Positions 46,848 through 58,687 of a stretch of DNA of 64,000 nt are shown piece after piece. Under the pieces are notes generated by a model. The model saw only the letters and a program-made list of their open reading frames with translations, did no database searches and was not told the origin of the DNA. The translations under genes were made by a program, and so were the position numbers. Origin of the DNA: Pseudovirgaria hyperparasitica (taxonomy: Eukaryota > Ascomycota > Dothideomycetes > Acrospermales > Acrospermaceae); assembly GCF_010093815.1 (NCBI RefSeq), contig NW_022985549.1, positions 496,001 through 560,000 of the forward strand, given 5' to 3'. Position 1 is the first letter of the stretch; every line of letters starts with the position of its first letter.

Positions 46848-47145
46848 ATGGGCATCTGGCACTGCTGCAAGTGCGCGTGCAGCACGCATTGGGAGAATAG
46901 TACGTGTAGCAATTTGAAGTGTCTGCATGAGCGGTGTGAGGGGGTTTGTAAGAAGGGGTGAGTTTGAGATTGGGTGAAGGGGAAGGGGGGAGGAGATGGA
47001 AGAGGGAGGGGTTTTAATGAGGGATGGATGGATAGGGATTGATAATGGTGATTGGAACAGTTTTGATACCACTTTGGCGAAGAGCGCAGAGAGGCTACTG
47101 GTTATAGAATACCCCAACTCTAGACATCGCCCGCAGAGAGTGTAA
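46848..47145 (+). CDS. Cys-rich microprotein (zinc-binding-like)
   Basis: From ATG 46848 the frame reads MGIWHCCKCACSTHWENSTC and then SNLKCLHERCEGVCKKG. The spacing CCxCxC-x7-C-x4-CxHxxCxxxC is typical of small fungal zinc-knuckle-like proteins. Unspliced it stops at 46961 (37 residues). However, the stop lies in a perfect GGTGAGT donor; splicing out 46958-47060 (GT..CAG) extends the frame in phase to TAA 47143-47145, about 64 residues ending RHRPQRV. That end is 2 bases from the stop of the convergent IBA57 gene. Function unknown; metal binding is inferred. Confidence 0.5.
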
Positions 47146-47147
47146 TA

Positions 47148-48599
47148 TCAATTGCCATCTTCATCATCCTCTTCACACACGTCCTCGCTCTTCCTCTGTT
47201 TCCGCGACTTAGCATCCTCAATACCCTGCCTGACATAACGCGGCACCACAGCCTTGACATACACCGGCCCCCCAAGCACATCCTCCTCGTCCGCAAGCTG
47301 CGTCACCGGCTCCGTCATCAGCTCCTCCGCTGCCTCCGCACTGACCTGCAGATCCGTCATCTTCTCCAGCCGACACAGCGCCAATCCAATATTCCCAACG
47401 GCACCTAGCAGTTTCCCCGTCGGCCGGCCCCGTCGCTTGGCGTCTGCCTTGGGCGCGGCGAGGATGTTGCGGCCGCCATCTTGACTACTCGGATTGATAT
47501 CGAGACTGGGGAGGTGACTCGTATAGCGCCTGGGTAGAGTGTCTACATCTATAGGCGCAGACTCTATACTTCGGCTGAGCAGGACGGGGAGGATGCGCTT
47601 GCGCACGACGCCGGTGTGCTTTGTGCGGATGGTGAGTTCTTGGCCGACGTAGCAGCCCTTGTGGAAGTCGATGCCGGCGAGGAGGTCGATGTTCGATTCG
47701 AGCGGGAGGGCTGCGGAAGGCGGGATTTCGGTCGGGCCTTCGGGGATGCCGTGGATGTAGCGGTGGAGGGTGTAGTCTGCTACTGTTGCTGTTTGTTCGT
47801 CTTGGCCGTCTGGACGGCGGCGGAGACACCTGTGATTTGACGGTCCTGGAGCTGCGAAGCGTGGGTCTGGGGATGTGGATATGGATGTGGATGTGGATGG
47901 TTGGTGTGTGGATTCTGGGGGAGTGGGCGACCACATATGGTAGACTGCGACGTCGTCCGGGTTGACGGGTTCGATATTGATTTTGCTGCGCAGCTTATGC
48001 CTTCTCAGGTGCTTGAGCAGCGTCTCAAAGCTTGCATCATCTACTTCCACAAAGACACTTGCTCCGTCCCCTCTCTTCTGAGCAAGTGTCTCACCAAGAC
48101 CGTCGTCATTCGGCCATGGGTGCAGTAGCACATCTGCCAACAACCTTCCCTGCGCGTTCAGGAACGCAGTATACACTAAGCCATGCTCAAACAAGCCCTC
48201 GGGCTTTATATTCGCAGTGACGAGACCCTGGAGGAACTTCGCCGTGTCTCGTCCAGTTATCGATATCAAGCGGCGGTGGTGCAGGTGCACGAAGCCCTCG
48301 GAGCGGTACTCGGTCGGTAATGGCCGCGCTGGTGATTGCGATTGCGGTAGTGATTGCGGTGAAGGTACCCCATCTTCTCGTAGTGCAGAGCGACGTGAGA
48401 ATCTTCGTGCGGGCAGGACGCCATTCGTGGTCTGCGCTCGTCTTCTTGGTCGGGTAGATTTTGCTTGCGGACTCAGAGTGTCGGCATTGTATGGGACGAA
48501 GCTCAAGGAACGGCGTCCGTGCGCGGTTAGGAATCGACGCGCAGCTTGTTGACAGAGGCAGCGATTGCAGATGGCGGCAGAAGACAAACTGAGAGACAT
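47148..48599 (-). CDS. IBA57: Mitochondrial Fe-S cluster assembly factor Iba57/Caf17 (GcvT-like)
   Basis: Folate-binding-fold protein of the mitochondrial matrix that, with Isa1/Isa2, makes [4Fe-4S] clusters for aconitase and lipoate synthase. The intronless frame of 483 residues begins with an Arg/Ser-rich, acid-poor presequence (AARRFLTAHGRRSLSF) suited to mitochondrial import. Core motifs: RRLISITGRDTAKFLQGLVT, YTAFLNAQGRLLADVLLHPW, and the family signature KGCYVGQELTIRTKHTGVVR with its conserved Cys. A Ser/Thr-rich insert (STSTSISTSPDPRF) sits between the two GcvT-like halves. The C-terminus ends in acidic low complexity. The gene switches from C-rich to G-rich near 47510. Confidence 0.93.
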   Translation of the reverse strand: MSLSLSSAAICNRCLCQQAARRFLTAHGRRSLSFVPYNADTLSPQAKSTRPRRRAQTTNGVLPARRFSRRSALREDGVPSPQSLPQSQSPARPLPTEYRSEGFVHLHHRRLISITGRDTAKFLQGLVTANIKPEGLFEHGLVYTAFLNAQGRLLADVLLHPWPNDDGLGETLAQKRGDGASVFVEVDDASFETLLKHLRRHKLRSKINIEPVNPDDVAVYHMWSPTPPESTHQPSTSTSISTSPDPRFAAPGPSNHRCLRRRPDGQDEQTATVADYTLHRYIHGIPEGPTEIPPSAALPLESNIDLLAGIDFHKGCYVGQELTIRTKHTGVVRKRILPVLLSRSIESAPIDVDTLPRRYTSHLPSLDINPSSQDGGRNILAAPKADAKRRGRPTGKLLGAVGNIGLALCRLEKMTDLQVSAEAAEELMTEPVTQLADEEDVLGGPVYVKAVVPRYVRQGIEDAKSRKQRKSEDVCEEDDEDGN

Positions 48600-48929
48600 C
48601 TGGAGGTCTTTGTCTAGCTGCTATGAAGAGAATGTGAGGTAGACCTTTTGCCTGAGAAAGTTGAAGGTGGATCTGCTTGATGGATCCATCCATGTTGGAC
48701 TAGGTAGGTTGGCGTCATAGCTTCTTCCTACCGTGCTGGGCGGAACCAATTGTACCATCACATTAGAAATGACATCTTCACATGAAAGTCGCAACGAATG
48801 CTAAACGCTTGAGATGGAATTCTTGATTGTACATTCCCTGATGCCTATGTTCAAGCAAACTATAAGATTCTGCACCCACCCTCTCCGGATCACAACGCAG
48901 ACCTAACTATACACACACGTAACAACAAC
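48600..48929. other. Short spacer between IBA57 and DCP2
   Basis: 330 bases holding the IBA57 promoter and DCP2 3' end (both genes on the minus strand). Nothing else is visible. Confidence 0.6.
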
Positions 48930-51822
48930 TCATTTCTGACCTTTCGCAACACCCTGTAAATATCCAAGCAAGAAGTTGCGATCCACAGGAGTGACTGGAG
49001 ACGCCGTAGCTGTCTTAGCAGCCTTCTCACCAAGACCTCCGTCGCCCAGGGATATCGAAGCTATGCTGCTGATTCTGCTTCTCTGGTCTACCGGCAGCGT
49101 TGGCCGACTAACCTGCTTCTCCGGTAGTGGGCTCACAGGGCTGACGATATCAGAGAAGATGGATGCCTGCTGCAGAGGCCGGGGCGGAGGTGGCATTTGC
49201 CGCTGAGACTTCAGCACCACCGGTGTGCCGCTGAACAAGGATAGCAGAGCGCTCTTCTGTTCCTTTGGTAGGCTCTCTCGCCTGTCGAATTGCTGCGCGG
49301 GAGACGCTGGCTGCACGGGCGGCTTATGGGCCTGGGCTTGCGGTGTCGATATAGATGGGCTCGGTGACGGTTGAGGTCGGCGCAATATCTGTGGCTGGAA
49401 CGGCTTTGGCACAGGCTGTTGCAACTGTGTCTTTGGCGAAACCGTATGAACTGGAACAGGCGGCGATCTGGACGCTCGTGGTAGCGGATCACTGCCTTTC
49501 GGACGCTGAAGAATCGACATGGGCGCAAATGGGGCCGTAATGCCCTCATCAGCAGCAGATGTCGTGAGGCCTGCAGGTGCTCCTTTCGATTCTGATGGGC
49601 TTGCTCCTCTGCTTTTATTGCGGACAATTTCAAAATCTGGAGCATGTAAAGGTCCGGATACTGTTGCGGAAGTAAGGCCTGGTCTCATGTTCATAAAATG
49701 ATCAGCGTTTGTAGATATCGCCAATTTCGAAGCTTGTTTAGGGAGCGGATTGGAACGGGGTGGGATGCCAGGGCTGGGCAGGGCTGAAAGCTCGACGGGT
49801 CCTGATGCTTGTAGATTGTTGACTGAGGTTGATGGTGGAGATGCCACAGAGGTAGAGGGGGCTCGGAAGAGATTTAGAAGAGCATCTTGGTGGGCATTGG
49901 CATTAGGCTTCACAATACCCTTCTCAGGGGATGTGATATGAGCAGAGGGTCGAGTCTGTGGACTGACCACATGGATCGGGCTAGACAAATTTTGATGAGT
50001 AGATGGTCGTCTGATCTGGCTGTACACCTGTGCAGCTCTTTGTGCCTCATCTGCCAGCTTGGGGGCTGGCTTCGCAGCCTGTCCTTTGAATGCTTTGAGC
50101 AGTGATATCGAATGTGCATTGAGTTTTGGTGCAGGCAGCTTGGAAGCTGGAGGACCCATGGCTTCATGCACCTCCGTCGACTGCGCACTCTGAGAAAATT
50201 GAGGATCGCCTGTTCTTTGGTATGGCTTCGGGCCATCTTGAGCCATGCGTGGTGCCATAGGAGAAGACTGAGAGGTTGAATGCGTGGGCATACCCGGAAC
50301 CATAGGCTGGCGCTGGTATCCGGAACCGAAAGGCAGAGCCCCGTTCTGTCCCCGATGTTGTGAGCCATATGATGGGTTAAGCTGCCGATTGTACTGTCTT
50401 GATACGGCTTGTGGTGGGTACTGTGGTGGAGTCTGCGTGAAGGGAAAGGGCTGTATAGGTGGCATGCTCGACGATGAAGGGGGCCGTGGGTGGTATTGCT
50501 GCGGAGTCTGAGGTTCTTGAGGTACGTTGTTGATCTGATCTAGAGGCGTCCTTGGTGGAGGCTCGGGTCTCGAAACAGGTACAGTTGCTTGATTTCCCTG
50601 GAAGAGAGCGAGCAGAGGGTTAGTATGCGCTGGAGGCTGACTCGACTGTAGTTGTTGGGCTGCCATGGCCGGAGCATTGATACTCAGCATGCGTTTCAGA
50701 GCGTCTGCTGCGTCCAGTGTAGGTTGCTCCGCGGGCATTTCGGGCACGATGGCTGCAGCAGGTGCAGTCGGTGGATATCGTAGTCCAGCCAATAAATTGC
50801 TGAAATGGCCATCCTGGTGTTGTGGAGGTGGATCCTCAGACTCGGTCTCTGTTCCTCCAAGATAATTGTGAAGTGCACCAGACTCGTCCGCAGTGCCGAC
50901 ATCTTCCACGTCTGTCTCGACAGCTACGTGGCCTTGTGCAGCCCTGGCGCGGTCGAGCTTGTGCTGCTGCTTGATCCAGCTTTTCAATGGTCCCAAAAAG
51001 GGGGCAACCATGTAGAACATCGAGTCCTTCAATGCGGGCTCGGCCATGGCCTGGACTTGCTTCTGCCTCTTGAGCGTCGGCAGGTCCCATAACTTGTACC
51101 AGTCAATCGCGCTGATTTCCTTCCTTGTCCTGGGCTCAAAGTGGGTATCCATGGGAACATTTCTGAAAACATACAGCCGCATATGCTGCTCGCGCATCGA
51201 AACTTCAATATATTTCATCTCCTTTTCGTCCTGAACAAGACCGGCCTCTTGAATGTCGAATCCCGTTTCCTCATAAACTTCACGTATGGCGCAGTCCAGG
51301 TCCCTTTCGTCTTTGTTGATCTTGCCCCGGGGAAAGCTCCATCGCGCGCCCTTCTTCCAACCCTTCACAAGCACTACGTGGTCCATTCTATCGTTCAGCA
51401 TGATTGCACCTCGGACGGGCACCCGTGTCTTGTAGGCCAGAAACTCATTGTACGCGGCCTCGTGCATTTCGCCGGAGAATGGCGACAGTAGCGGGCAGTG
51501 TTGAAATATCAGGAGAGAGAACTTCCGGAGGTTCATAGACGGCAGGGTTGGGTCCAAGGGCCGTATAAAGTCCTCGTAGAACCATTGTGCCTCCTCCACC
51601 TGGAAACATATTCTTTCGGCTGAGGTGAGCTCTTCTTGGGGTAGGTTTATGATGAAACGCACGCATAAGTCGTCAAGCCCTGTGGTGGTCTGGTGTCAGT
51701 ATAGGTATCAATCGCATGTTTAACGGGTAGTCGGTCGCAACGGGGCACGTCGCAGTCGCGGAGAAGAAACACAGCGCAGAGGCATACTCACAGTTGACGA
51801 GTCTCATCTTGGTCGTTGCCAT
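48930..51822 (-). CDS. DCP2: mRNA-decapping enzyme subunit Dcp2 (Nudix hydrolase)
   Basis: Hydrolyses the m7GpppN cap, releasing m7GDP and committing mRNA to 5'-3' decay in the cytoplasm and P bodies. Exon 1 (51792-51822) encodes MATTKMRLVN and a 112-bp intron leads to WLDDLCVRFIINLPQEEL. The Dcp2 N-terminal domain (EEAQWFYEDFIRPLDPTLPS) is followed by the Nudix domain with box GKINKDERDLDCAIREVYEE (metal-binding Glu residues) and then box B (KEISAIDWYKLWDLP). The last 650 residues are Pro/Gln/Ser-rich and disordered, with short helical repeats such as ALLNLFRAPS, SALLSLFSGTP and NPLLALFQGN. These resemble the leucine-rich Edc3/Pat1-binding motifs known in Dcp2 tails. Total 926 residues. Confidence 0.96.
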
Positions 51823-52546
51823 ATTGACCGGTGTCCCGTAGCATATCCGCGGGCGCGGGCAGGCCTATAGGAAGCGCGAACCAACGATTGGGATGACTCG
51901 TGGCCAGAGCGACGGCGAGTAGGAGGAGCAGTCGCAGGTGGAAGGGAGTGCGGTAGGTAGTTGTCCTAGGGTAGCTGTAGGTATGCGACCGTGTCTAGCC
52001 GATCGAAAGAGGCTCTACGTGGGGACGTGGAATGCGGTGGTGGACGTGGATTGGATGTTGTGATGAATGGAGACTAAGACAACAGACAACAGTTCCGGAG
52101 TGTGGCGGTCGACGCCACACATGTGGCTGTGCATGCGTCTACAAGCACGGGCCAAGTCCACTAAAAGCTGGGCAAATGACGTTTTGGCATCACGTCCAGC
52201 TTGTTTGGGCGGCGGAAATTCATGGCTAAGACGTCGTAGTCAGGGCCTGGCCAGTCAAATTACGCCAACCACCGCCTGGCTGGCCACGAGATAAATACTG
52301 TTGCTCCCGGCCTTTTTATTTAATTTCCTTTCTCTGTGCATCTGTTTCTTGACGACTTGCTACGGGTAATCGACCAAACCTCTCATTGTTGTCGTTGTGT
52401 CACTATCGCCAGCACGCGAGCATTCACAGCAGATCGTTGACGCTTTCGGCCAGGCCACACTCTCCTGCAGCAAGCAGACCAAGCTTCTCGAGATCAAGAC
52501 ATTATCCTCACAACTCCAACATCATCAAGCCAACACACAAGCCACA
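51823..52546. other. Divergent promoter region, DCP2 / DUF4112 gene
   Basis: Upstream of DCP2 (minus) and the DUF4112 gene (plus). C/T-rich leader DNA precedes 52547. In-frame codons back to 52397 lack an ATG, so I place the start at 52547. No other gene supported. Confidence 0.55.
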
Positions 52547-53470
52547 ATGACGACCTACATCACCAAATACGCTGCCAAGCAGCTCCTAGGCAAGAACATG
52601 GAGAAGTTCAAGCACAAGGATCCCGCCGGCGAAGATGTGAGTCTTCAATCACCGATAGATCCAAACCCGCAATCCAATCCAATGCTAACACCTCCTCCCA
52701 AAAGGACCCCTTTTTCACCTACATCGACCACCCGCGCAAAAAGGGCAAGAAGAAGAAGGTCAAGAAGCAGGTCCCGGACTACATCCCGGAGCACGACGCC
52801 GTGATCCTAGCCAAGATGCGGCAGCGCGCGTACTGGCTCGACTGCTCGCTCTTCACGCTGTTCGGCCAGCGCTTCGGCTGGAGCAGTGTGATTGGCATTA
52901 TCCCCGGGTGAGTCGTCCACCTGGATACATACACGCTCCTCCATCCGAATCCGCATTCTAACCTACAACCTTAGATTCGGCGACGTCGCAGACGCCCTCC
53001 TCGCCCTCGCCCTCTTCTCCCGCCTGCGCACCTGCGAGTGCGGCATCGACCCGACCACCCAACTCCAAATGCTCATCAACATCCTCATCGACTTTGTCAT
53101 CGGCCTCATTCCCATCCTGGGCGACATCCTCGACGCCTCCTTCCGCGCCAACACGCGCAACCTGCGCCTGTTCGAGAGGCATCTCGACAAGGTGTACAAG
53201 CCCAAGACGCTGCGGGAGTCGGAGCGCAGGCAGAGTAAGCTGGGACAGCAGATTCCGCCGCCGGCGACGGAGTATGCGTTTTTTGAGGACGACGAGGAGG
53301 AGGGGTTGCCGCGGTATGAGCAGGATGGTGGTGGGTCTGGGGTTGCGCAGCCGGCGCCGGTGAGGCAGCAGGATGGTGGGCGGGCGGGGAATGGTGTTGG
53401 TGCGGTGTATGCTGCGCCGGCGCAGGACGATCCGCGCCGGAAGAAGTCGGTCAAGAAGGAGCGGCGGTGA
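52547..53470 (+). CDS. DUF4112 membrane-associated protein
   Basis: Unknown function; a family widespread in fungi and bacteria. Exons 52547-52636, 52705-52907 and 52975-53470 give 262 residues. After a basic linker (HPRKKGKKKKVKKQV) the DUF4112 core has AYWLDCSLFTLFGQRFGWSS, GIIPGFGDVADALLALALF and LINILIDFVIGLIPILGDIL, ending DASFRANTRNLRLFERHL. The repeated PGFGD / PILGD hairpins between hydrophobic segments are the family signature. The C-terminus is acidic then Gly/Gln-rich and ends in a basic KKSVKKERR. Intron 2 has a TTCTAAC branch site. Confidence 0.88.
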
Positions 53471-53970
53471 GGACGGAGGGGCGGCAGTGAGGAAGGTGTG
53501 TGCGACGAAAGACTCGGCGGTCCATTTTGGTATGAATGTGTTGAGAGTTGGCTTGAGTACAGGAGGGTGTTCCGATGACTTCTTGTTAATCCCCCGATTG
53601 AATGATATGACGAGACGCCCACGACGAATGTAATGTATGTACACACATAGTAATAAGCACCGTAATTAATATGCACACCGGAATGAACTTGAACTTGCGA
53701 TTCTCCTCTTTTTTACATTTACTTTTTGGGGACAGTTTTCCTTGCCGTATGATCCCAGTATCTATTCATCTATCTTCAGACCAGCCTGCGTACCTGAGCT
53801 GAGGGCTGGACTAAAACATCACCACGCCGCCGTATTCTATGCATACCGTCCGTCCCAAGTCAAGGATATCATGCCCTGCCCTGCCGCACAAACTCCACTC
53901 AAAACCACAAACCACAGACCCCTGAACCCCATACCCACACACGCCCAAACCTAAGCCCAAACCCTACAAC
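53471..53970. other. Convergent intergenic region
   Basis: Between the stops of the DUF4112 gene and CTU2. Becomes very C-rich and G-poor from about 53870. No gene supported. Confidence 0.6.
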
Positions 53971-55511
53971 TCAAGGCACCGACCTCGAACACCCATAACA
54001 CAACCTCCTCCGCCCCTTATTCTCACTCCTCTCCCCATCCCCCTCATCCTCATCCATCTCCCCACCCCCCTGATCCCCACCCCACCCCACGCCCCCAAAC
54101 CGCCCATCCAAAACCACCATCCGACACAACACACACCTCCTCCCCTCATCCCCATCCCCATCCCCATCCCTCGCCCCACCAGCACCACCAGCACCACCCT
54201 CAACCCTCTCAAACCTCTCCACAGTCCTAACAACATTCGCCACAATCCCCGGATACCCCCTCTCCACATCCTCGAAAAACGCCCTCATCAGCCCCTCGAT
54301 CGTCGTGTTTTTCGTCACTGGCTGCTCTCTTCTCCCCGTTTCCATACCCCCTCCCATCCCTCCCACCCAATCATCATCCCCCCCAAAAACCAACTCCCCC
54401 AACCCCTCCATCCGCCCCTGCACACCCACAATACGCAGATAAACACCCAATTCGCGCCTCAGCAGGTCCCGCGCAGGGAAGTAAGTCGGTATGCCGTGCG
54501 GGCGGGCGGCTTCGGAGGTGAGGTGGGGGAGGGCGTAGGCGCGGCCTTTAGCGGTTTCGCAGAGGGTGCGTTCGGCGAGGGATGTTGTTGTTTGGGGGTG
54601 GAGGATTGCGTGGGCTGTTTGGGCTGTTTGGGCTTGGGCTTGTGGTTTTGGTGGTTTTGGGGGTTTTGGGGATTGAGGGGATTGAGGGGATGGCAAAGGG
54701 GCCGTAGCAAAGGAAGTGATGAAGCGCGCCTTCAGCAGCGCAAGCGCATCCGCACGCGCAGTCCGCGAGGGAAGGGCGCGCAGATACGTCGCCAGCGAGA
54801 GCTTACCATCACCAACACCACCATCACCACCACCATCACCACCACCCCCCCCCTCCCCCAAAAGCACCCCCTTCAAATCCCCCGGAACCCCCTCCTCCCC
54901 CAACCACACAACCCTAACCTCATGCGCCGGAAACATCTCCCGCAGCCGCGCGATCCGCCGTTCCAACCCCTCTCCACCATCACAATCAACATCAAAATCC
55001 ACAACCCCTTCTTCCACATCCTCAGCACCCACCACCTCCCTCACCTCCGCCGGCAAGGCGACATACAAGACTAACAACTCGAAGCCTGCGCGGCCGCCGG
55101 TGCGCGCTTTCTGGGCGCGGTAGTGCCAGTCGAGGATTTCGAGGAGGGCGAGGGCGGAGGGGGTGAAGGTGAGGGGGAGGAGGAGGGTTGGGGGTTTGTG
55201 TTGTTGGTGAGAGGCAGAGTTGCGGACTTTGAAGGGGTCGAGGCGTTTGGTGACTTTTGTGCGGATGTATTTTTTGAAGCAGGTGCTGGGTGTTTGTTTA
55301 GTTTGGGTTTTGGGGGTTGGTTTTGGTTTGGTATGTTGGGTACTGGGTTGGGGGGTTGGGGGGTTCACGTGGTGCTGGTGGTGGTGATTGGGAGGGGGAG
55401 GGGGAAGACTTACTCGCAAAAGTGCGATGCGCGGATGAAGAGCGTGGCGGGGTTTTCTGTGCAGCGACCGCATGGCTTTGTGCTTCCGTTGGGTATGCTG
55501 CTGTCCGTCAT
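53971..55511 (-). CDS. CTU2: Cytoplasmic tRNA 2-thiolation protein 2 (Ctu2/Ncs2)
   Basis: Partner of Ctu1/Ncs6 in 2-thiolation of the wobble uridine of tRNA-Lys, -Glu and -Gln, using the Urm1 sulfur relay in the cytoplasm. Exon 1 (55414-55511) encodes MTDSSIPNGSTKPCGRCTEN and ASHFC; exon 2 starts at 55285 with TCFKKYIRTKVTKRLDPFKV. Together they give the CxxC..CxxC cluster and the basic segment of the family. Then come LLLPLTFTPSALALLEILDW and a PP-loop-like region, and the C-terminal CVLCRM..LCYGCSRS zinc-type pair. Total 470 residues. Gly/Asp-rich and Pro/Gln-rich low-complexity stretches are inserted in the middle and near the end. Strong switches of C/G skew run along the gene. Confidence 0.88.
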
Positions 55512-56314
55512 GTTTGCGGGTGGACGGACGGACGGTCGGTCGGTCTGGGAGGTAGTTAGGTATATCAAAAAGTATTGCATCCGGCAGGCCGTAGAATAAT
55601 ATAAGGCACATCGGATACCTGAGTCAAGCTTGGAGGTAACTATTCCGTGTCCGGCTTAGCGCTGAAAAGCTTCTTTGGTCCTCACCTCTCACCTCACCTC
55701 ATTATATCACTCATCCACCCAATCAGCCAATTAATTAGGTATACACAGCTTAGTGTACATACAGAGTATATTACAAAAGTACCTACGTAATACAACAAGT
55801 GTCATCGTTTTAAACCCTCTTCTTATCCAGCCAGTCCATTTTTCAGTAATGGGAACAGAGGGAAGAACGGGAACGTGATTTTGCCCCGGATACTGTCTGT
55901 GATTGCTCCGCACATGCTATATATATATATAAATACATACATATACATACCCGCGTGTGTTTGAACAGCCCTACCTACTGCATACTACAACACCTACTAC
56001 AGTACCTCCTACAAGTCAAGCACTAGCACTGCACATAGAATAGACAGTCATTTTTGCATTTCCTCCTACGAAGCAGAACGAACCACACACACACACGCAC
56101 CAGACAATGACAACGCGGAGAGAAATCTACGAGAAAAAAACAAGAAGAAGAAGAAAAAAACGCCATTTCAATGCTTAACTCAACTTACTATCCTCCCCCC
56201 CTCCCCCTCCCCAGCACACACATACACGTACACGTACACACTCACACATATCACATTCCATTCCCCACCACCACCACCACCACCACCACATGTTCAAACC
56301 CCCTCCGCCCCAAG
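55512..56314. other. Intergenic, CTU2 promoter and PTM1-like 3' region
   Basis: Contains TA- and CA-rich runs (55918-55935, 56220-56250), a poly-A/GAA run near 56135-56160 and a (CCA)n run near 56266-56290. No gene supported. Confidence 0.55.
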
Positions 56315-58150
56315 TCAATCATCCTTCCCCGTCAGCCTCTTCCTCTCCCCCCTCCCATCTCCCTCCTCGTCCTCGTCCATCTCATCATCACTCCACTTAT
56401 CCTCCTCACCAACCGCGAAAATCGTGTCGCCGTCCAGACTCTCCCGTGGCGGGGGCACAGGCTTCGTCGGCTGGGGCGCAGGCAACGGCGACTCATCGCG
56501 GCGATGGCCGCTGCTGCGCACGGGGTCATATGCGGGCGGACGATTCGCTGCGTGGCCCTCGAGGTCGTCGTCGTCGTCGACGTCGTCGAGCGAATCGCGC
56601 AACGAGGCGATTTCAAAGCCTTCGTCGTCTTGTGCAATCTGCATCGTCATTGTCAGCGCGGGGTTTTCAGGTCAAGGAATGATGATAATGATGTTTACGC
56701 ACCTCGTCGCTCATGGCGAAGCGGCGATTGTTGGCCGTGGGTCGCCAGATGTATGCCACGAAGCAGACGTCTGCAAAGTAGACAATGTTCAGCCAGCCGT
56801 CGAGCACGAACCAGCGAGTCTGCCAGTGGGTGGGCGCAAAGTCCGGCGAAGAGGCGCCGGCAAAGGTGAGGCTGTTGAGGAAGAAGAAGCCAAAGATGAC
56901 AAGAATGCTGCCGAGGATGCACCACCAGAGATTGCGATACATGCCGGCCTTGACTGTCTGCTTGCGCTCGCGGAGATCTTTCATGGTGGCCGTGAGGCTG
57001 TTCAGCGTCCAGACGTAGAACGCAGTCAGGGTGGCGGAGAGCGGGAGGATGACAAGTAGCACGAGTGGGCCAGCGTCGTCCGGCCTGACAGTGAGCGAAG
57101 CAATGGCGTAGATGACGCCAAAGACAAAGTGTGCGAGCGCGAGATAGCGGACATAGACCATGTTCTTGCCGAGCGAGGGCTTGACCACGCCGTAGCCCAT
57201 GCAGACAATCAGAAGCAGGAAAAACGAAAAAGAGTTGCGGCCGGCATTGAGAATCGACACGACTATCATGAGCACCTTGCTGCCAATGTTGCGCCCATGC
57301 CTGTTTTCGTAGTCGTAAAAGCCCCAGGTCATGAGCATCTCGACAACCAGAAACACTATAATCGCCGTGATGTAGTTCTGGACGGGCAGGATGTCTTGGC
57401 GGTGTTGTACGTAGAGGAATGCCCAGAATGCGCCAATGACAGCATACACGATTGTCATGCCACCATAGAACGGCAGCTTGGGAATCTGAGCTGCAGGGAG
57501 CTCGCCAAACGCATTGCGGAACTCGATCACGGCAGTATAGTCTACTCCATCGACCAACGACGTCGTTGCGACGCAGTAGTAGCCAGTCTTGAGTATTGGG
57601 TAGTTGACGGCGTGGGGCTCCTTGAGGGACACGGTATCTGTGCGGACGGCGACTCTCGACTCTTCCACGTCGTCCGTCAGGATGAACTTGCCCTTGTCTT
57701 CCTCTTTGCATAGCCCTTCACTAACATTCCTGTCATCGCAGAGGATATTGTGCTGTGCACCAAGGTCAGCTTTATGCTTCGTAACTAGGCAGTAGTAGAC
57801 CTCCGATGGTGGTCTGTCTCTCTTACTTCCTCATCCGCAGGCTTCCAGATGTAATCGTAGTCCTTGTATTCCCAAATCACAATGCCAACCTGTGGATTCA
57901 AGTCGCCGGTGTCTTTCTGCAGGAACTTTGCAAGGATAAAGGGTTCCTCGGAGCCGCCCCAGGACTTTCTGCTGTACATGCCCGAGCATTTCTGGCCATC
58001 CTTTTGGTTCTGCGATTGAACATTAGCCAAGGGAGGACCACGGAGTCGGATTGTTTTTCAGTGGTAACCCACAAGCTCAACTTCAACACCGGCTACCGCG
58101 GTGATTATTGTGGCCAAGAGTAGCAGTGGTGTTTGGAGAGAGAGCTTCAT
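56315..58150 (-). CDS. Ptm1-type GOLD/seven-transmembrane protein (GOST family)
   Basis: Golgi/endosomal seven-helix membrane protein related to yeast Ptm1 and human TMEM87/GPR107. ATG 58150 opens a signal peptide (SLQTPLLLLATIITAVAGVE). The lumenal part contains CSGMYSRKSWGGSEEP, IVIWEYKDYDYIWKP, CDDRNVSEGLC and FILTDDVEESRVAV. Seven hydrophobic segments follow, including YGGMTIVYAVIGAFWAFLYV, ITAIIVFLVVEMLMTWGFYD, SFSFFLLLIVCMGYGVVKPS and WWCILGSILVIFGFFFL. The cytoplasmic tail after NNRRFAMSDE is acidic with a final LTGKDD. Four exons; the introns near 58080-58020, 57825-57755 and 56700-56640 are GT..AG and in phase. Confidence 0.9.
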
Positions 58151-58687
58151 GATGGCCCCGGCAGGGCGTAGGAAGAGGTGGAAGCTATGCGCGAGCTGCG
58201 CAGGTGTGCACTCTAGGAGGTTTACGGATCAAAGATGGATAGCGTCCCAAACGATCACCCCCACACGCAGGGGGCAGAATGGAGAAAGGAGAGTGGTAGA
58301 GTGGTGGTGGGTGTCTTGGGACAACAGTTTGCGAACGCGGCGTAGCTTACAGTAGACGACGCGGCCAACTTGAACTGCCAGCTAATTAATTACTTAGGAA
58401 CCTAATAATACCAACTCTCAATTGGAAGCCTGCGGGAATTCGAAGCTAAGCTCTGTTACGTCAGCACGCCAAGCCTAATCATTAGTCGTGGCCTTTCGTC
58501 GGAATGTCACATTCATGAGTCAACAGATCAAGAGTTCAATAATAATAATAATAATAATAATAAAACGAGAAAGGATGATTGGATCACTGCATGCAAAGCA
58601 TATTATCGAGCATTCCTGAAATTCAGCCATCTCCAATACGCTAACAACAGAACATTGTAATCCTTGAGAAAAATCCCAACTCCCAGT
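58151..58687. other. Intergenic with (AAT)n repeat
   Basis: PTM1-like gene promoter and transporter 3' region. A trinucleotide repeat lies at 58538-58563. No gene supported. Confidence 0.6.
58538..58563. repeat. (AAT)n trinucleotide microsatellite
   Basis: About eight uninterrupted AAT units in intergenic DNA. Confidence 0.9.

Noticed and set aside
53971-55611. One continuous 546-codon minus-strand protein with a His/Pro-rich N-terminus
   Set aside because: The open frame runs through an intron. The correct start is ATG 55511 with a GTAAGT donor, which restores the CxxC motifs of Ctu2.
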